Of a stretch of 15,814 nucleotides of DNA, positions 13,186 to 15,814 are shown piece after piece. Source of the DNA: Dehalococcoidia bacterium. Its GTDB lineage: Bacteria; Chloroflexota; Dehalococcoidia; SZUA-161; SpSt-899. The position numbers and the translations under genes are program-made. Every line of letters begins with the position of its first letter. Position 1 is the stretch's first letter. Below the pieces are notes generated by a model. That model did no database searches and was not told the origin of the DNA. It worked only from the letters and a program-made list of their open reading frames with translations. The stretch covers positions 1-15,814 of the forward strand of contig JALPXQ010000025.1 of the NCBI GenBank assembly GCA_023271515.1. The letters run 5' to 3'.

Positions 13186-13479
13186 CTAATGTCTTATCCT
13201 GAAGTCGTCAAACAGGTCGCGGTATTCTGACCAGGCGACCTCTATTCGGTCTACTCTTGCTTCAGGCGGGCCAACTTCAAGGCGTTTTGCCAGTTCCTCC
13301 AGTTTCTCTCTATCCCCCTCGGCCAGAATCTCAACTGTAACGCCATCGGGGAGATTTCTGACATATCCCGTGAGCCCTAGAGTCCGCGCCTGCCGCTGGA
13401 CAAAGGAGCGGAAATACACTCCCTGAACCAGACCATGCACCCTGACGAAGAGCGAAGCCCGTTCAGCCATATCATCCAT
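13186..13479 (-). CDS. acyP: Acylphosphatase
   Basis: The 97-aa enzyme hydrolyses acyl phosphates in the cytoplasm. The family signature VHGLVQGVYFRSFVQ contains the phosphate-binding Arg24, and GYVRNLPDGVTVEI contains the catalytic Asn42. Length is normal. The start may be ATG 13479 or ATG 13470 (MAERASLFV); neither has a strong ribosome-binding site. It is the last gene of a minus-strand run with DUF166, tgt and a 55-aa basic protein, with a 31-base gap to the latter. Confidence 0.95.
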   Translation of the reverse strand: MDDMAERASLFVRVHGLVQGVYFRSFVQRQARTLGLTGYVRNLPDGVTVEILAEGDREKLEELAKRLEVGPPEARVDRIEVAWSEYRDLFDDFRIRH

Positions 13480-13510
13480 GTCCCGGGAAGTGATCTCGGC
13501 AACCCTGCGC

Positions 13511-13678
13511 CTATTCCTCTTCCTGCCTCTCGGCTTCGGTGAGCTTATGCTTGCTCGCCTTCTTGATCACCTCCACCGCTGCCGGAGTTGGCAGGACGCT
13601 GGTTACACTCCTGGGTTTCTTAGCACCACTCCTCGGCTTTTTCGATTCTCGATGGGAATAGTTTCCTCTCCTTGCCAT
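13511..13678 (-). CDS. 55-aa basic conserved-looking small protein
   Basis: ATG at 13678 to TAG at 13511 on the minus strand encodes 55 residues. The basic start is MARRGNYSHRESKKPRSGAK; VTSVLPTPAAVEVIKK and a charged tail ending RQEEE follow. GAGGTG lies six bases before the ATG. It sits 39 bases after tgt and 31 bases before acyP on the same strand, so it is probably in their operon. The high Lys/Arg content at the N-terminus and the acidic end suggest a disordered nucleic-acid- or ribosome-associated protein (inference). I recognise no named family with certainty. Confidence 0.65.
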   Translation of the reverse strand: MARRGNYSHRESKKPRSGAKKPRSVTSVLPTPAAVEVIKKASKHKLTEAERQEEE

Positions 13679-13717
13679 ACCCACACCTCAAGGAATCCTG
13701 CATTCTCAGGATAGGAA

Positions 13718-14923
13718 TCACTGGTTAGAGTTTAGCAGAAAGGGAAAGCACTGTAAAGGGGAGCCGCGCTGTGACCTGATCCACTTCTGCTTCTGGGCTA
13801 TCCTTGTCTCCTCATCAACCGGCTGATAGTTCGATAGAAATCTCTCTTTGAAGTCGAGGAAGGTGCCCTCGATTATTGCTCTTCGCATTTCCCCCATGAA
13901 CCTCAAAATGAAGGCAAGGTTGTGTATGGTCGCCAACCTGTAGCCCAGAAGCTCCTCGCATTTGAAGAGGTGATGGAGATAGGCGGCGGAGAAGGTGCGA
14001 CAAGTGTAACAGTCGCAGTCTGGATCTATCGGTCTCTCCTGGCTCTTGAAGCGAGCGTTGCGGATGTTGGCCCGGCCATGCCGAGTGAAAAGCGTACCAT
14101 TTCGGGCGATGCGGGTGGGCAGAGCACAATCGAACATGTCTATTCCGTAGGAGATGCATTCCACCAGATCCTCTGGTGATGCCACGCCCATTAAGTATCT
14201 TGGCTTATTTTCGGGGAGCAAAGCAGCCGTCTGTCGTGCCGCGAGATACATCAGGTCCTTTGGTTCTCCCACGCTCAGGCCACCGATGGCATAACCCGGA
14301 AAGTCCAACGAGACTAAATACTCCGCTGATTCCCTTCGCAGCGGATTGGAGGTGCCTCCCTGCACGATTCCAAACAGCGCCTGATCCTTCCGCTGGTGTC
14401 TCCTCAAGCACCTTTCCGCCCAGCGGCTGGTCCGCTCCACCGCTTTCCTGATGAGATGGATATCCTCGGAGTAGGGAGGGCATTCATCGAAGGCCATTAC
14501 AATGTCCGCGCCGAGTTCCTCTTGAATCTCGATGGCCAGCTCCGGGGTGAGGAAATGCTCACTGCCATCGATATGAGACCGAAAGAGGGCCCCTTCGTCG
14601 TTGATCCGGCGCAGGTGCCCCAGACTGAACACCTGGAAGCCTCCACTATCGGTAAGCAGCGGCCCTTCCCAGGCCATAAATCGGTGCAGGCCGCCGAACC
14701 GCTTAACAACCTCAAGCCCCGGTCTCAGGTAGAGATGGTAGGTATTCCCCAGCAGGATTCTGGCTCTGATGGCTCTCAGATCATCCGGGGCCAACGCCTT
14801 GACCGAACCCTGAGTTGCCAGAGGCATGAACACCGGGGTAGGAACTGAACCATGAAGGGTTGTTAATAAGCCGGCGCGGGCTTTCGTCTCGGGGCAAGTT
14901 TTCTCTATGCGAAAGAGTCCCAT
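13718..14923 (-). CDS. tgt: tRNA-guanine transglycosylase
   Basis: The 401-aa enzyme swaps guanine-34 of GUN-anticodon tRNAs for a queuosine precursor. All key sites are present: LLTDSGGFQVFSL with Asp92, FGIVQGG (184-190), AIGGLSVGE (212-220), DMFDCALPTRIARNG with the nucleophile Asp265, and the zinc ligands Cys303, Cys305, Cys308 and His334 (CDCYTC...H). The C-terminus after about residue 370 (VDEETRIAQKQKWIRSQRG onward) is about 20 residues longer than usual and looks nonconserved. The start ATG 14923 gives the normal N-terminus (MGLFRIEKTCPETKARAG), but its ribosome-binding site is weak. It lies 34 bases after the DUF166 gene, so it is probably reached by read-through from it. Confidence 0.97.
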   Translation of the reverse strand: MGLFRIEKTCPETKARAGLLTTLHGSVPTPVFMPLATQGSVKALAPDDLRAIRARILLGNTYHLYLRPGLEVVKRFGGLHRFMAWEGPLLTDSGGFQVFSLGHLRRINDEGALFRSHIDGSEHFLTPELAIEIQEELGADIVMAFDECPPYSEDIHLIRKAVERTSRWAERCLRRHQRKDQALFGIVQGGTSNPLRRESAEYLVSLDFPGYAIGGLSVGEPKDLMYLAARQTAALLPENKPRYLMGVASPEDLVECISYGIDMFDCALPTRIARNGTLFTRHGRANIRNARFKSQERPIDPDCDCYTCRTFSAAYLHHLFKCEELLGYRLATIHNLAFILRFMGEMRRAIIEGTFLDFKERFLSNYQPVDEETRIAQKQKWIRSQRGSPLQCFPFLLNSNQ

Positions 14924-14957
14924 TTCTCAACTTGCCCTGCAACTGCTCAGGTACACT

Positions 14958-15689
14958 TTAGACAGTACCAAAAAGGGCCTCCTCCACCGCCTCGTTGATG
15001 AGATATCCAGAGAGGTGCATCAGGGTATCGAACGTATCTCTGTCTATCTGCTCCTGCTGCATCGAGGCCTGGCAGGGATAATAGTGGCAGATAAGCGCTG
15101 CCCCGGGAACTGCCTCATCAGGGGAGAGGCCAACGAGTCCCGCAGCGGTATAATGGGTGCTCCCGCAGGGAGCGCCGCGCTCCACCTCAACTGTCTCTAT
15201 CTTATTTGTCTCCGCATCGGTCCTGATCTTGAGTTTGGGGCGACCAAAGTGCCGGGCAAAGGCAGCGATTAACTCGCTATCGTATGATTCAACGCTGCGG
15301 CGATACCCATAGCTGCTCTCCGTGAGGGTGCAGAACGTCCTGGGAAAGGCCGCGGCTACGCCGAGAGCGGCGAACCTCCTTTGCACCTGGTTTTTCAATC
15401 CCAGCGGCATAAAGGATGAATTGTCGATCGGAGCGATAACCGCCTTCGCTCCAGTTGCAACAACCACATCGGGAATCAGTTGCGGTGCCTGTGGGGACTC
15501 GCTGAGGAAGACGATCAGATCAGCCGGGGGTAAGTCCTGAGAGATGAACTCCTCCGGCTCGTCAATGATCGCCGGCAACGCGGCCGGCAGCCCGATTGAT
15601 TCCACCGTCCACCCGGCGGGGCTCCGTTCCTTTACGTTCCTGAAGATTCGCTCTCCACCAGGTCCCTGAACGAAAACCAGAATTCGCAT
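14958..15689 (-). CDS. DUF166 family protein
   Basis: The 243-aa product matches the DUF166 pattern: MRILVFVQGPGGERIFRN at the start, DLPPADLIVFLSE and KAVIAPIDNSSFMPLGLKNQ in the middle. Conserved cysteine-rich motifs follow: GAPCGSTHYTAAGLVG and ICHYYPCQASM. Family members in archaea and Chloroflexota are often labelled 'thymidylate synthase', but a true function has not been shown. The conserved Cys/His could bind a metal or do redox work. Start ATG 15689 has AGGAG six bases upstream; a longer frame from 15782 adds 31 residues with no homology. It leads the minus-strand operon containing tgt. Confidence 0.83.
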   Translation of the reverse strand: MRILVFVQGPGGERIFRNVKERSPAGWTVESIGLPAALPAIIDEPEEFISQDLPPADLIVFLSESPQAPQLIPDVVVATGAKAVIAPIDNSSFMPLGLKNQVQRRFAALGVAAAFPRTFCTLTESSYGYRRSVESYDSELIAAFARHFGRPKLKIRTDAETNKIETVEVERGAPCGSTHYTAAGLVGLSPDEAVPGAALICHYYPCQASMQQEQIDRDTFDTLMHLSGYLINEAVEEALFGTV

Positions 15690-15728
15690 GATTCTCTCCT
15701 CGTAACCGTTCAGCCATTCGAGAGATTC

Positions 15729-15749
15729 TTTTGACAGGATTACAGGATC
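15729..15749. repeat. Short direct repeat upstream of DUF166
   Basis: On the minus strand, ATCCTGTA is followed by ATCCTGTC (period 8), then AAAAG. The opposite strand reads TTTTGACAGGATTACAGGAT, a motif type that recurs as short dispersed repeats in many bacterial genomes (recollection). Confidence 0.4.
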
Positions 15750-15814
15750 AACATCGTAAAGTGTTAAACCCAAATTATGCACGAAGCCTCTGTGAGGAGT
15801 TCTAGAGTCATTAC

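Noticed and set aside
13478..13714. Plus-strand 78-aa frame opposite the 55-aa gene
   Set aside because: No ribosome-binding site and no domain; the minus-strand frame has correct operon context and a good site.
14396..14848. Plus-strand 150-aa frame inside tgt
   Set aside because: Antisense shadow of a clearly conserved tgt gene.

Overview
The window looks like a piece of an uncultured, moderately GC-rich anaerobic bacterium, most likely Chloroflexota (Dehalococcoidia-like). The guess rests on gene content: DUF166, DUF2284 and DUF6485 proteins, a small double zinc-ribbon protein, a NEW3-repeat protein joined to an ABC-2 exporter, and a corrinoid methyltransferase pair. It also rests on many short hairpin and heptamer repeats between genes. 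No rRNA, tRNA or CRISPR array was seen.

Left, minus strand (1-3545): a candidate operon with a good sigma70-type promoter (3517-3545). Its order is DUF2284 metal-binding protein, corrinoid-binding protein, URO-D-family methyltransferase, then a clan GH-G (trehalase/GH63-like) glycosidase cut off by the window edge. The last three genes overlap (1 and 20 bases), so they are probably made together. The corrinoid protein keeps the cobalt-ligand histidine but has Ser where the DxHxxG motif has Asp. The set could demethylate a methylated, possibly sugar-linked, compound.

A decayed two-gene operon follows on the minus strand (3655-4591): a SAM methyltransferase with a one-base frameshift near its 3' end, whose stop overlaps (ATGA) the start of a 44-codon alcohol-dehydrogenase remnant.

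The 0.7-kb gap 4592-5282 is dense in hairpins and heptamer repeats and ends in a strong promoter. That promoter drives a plus-strand exporter operon (5283-8386): a signal-peptide protein with three NEW3-like domains and a C-terminal anchor, an ABC ATPase and an ABC-2 permease.

A 131-bp inverted-repeat-bounded element (8439-8569) comes before a housekeeping operon (8624-11375): DUF6485, pth, acpS and the bifunctional NAD(P)HX repair gene nnr. nnr carries an in-frame insertion containing three copies of a heptamer. A short QueG-like Fe-S protein follows (11436-12167).

Next are two small nucleic-acid-binding protein genes: a double zinc ribbon, whose ribosome-binding site lies in a leader hairpin, and an RRM protein, whose 5' end lies inside a repeat element also present in inverted orientation at 5163-5237. 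On the minus strand a last operon (15689-13186) runs DUF166, tgt, a 55-aa basic protein and acylphosphatase, converging on the RRM gene.
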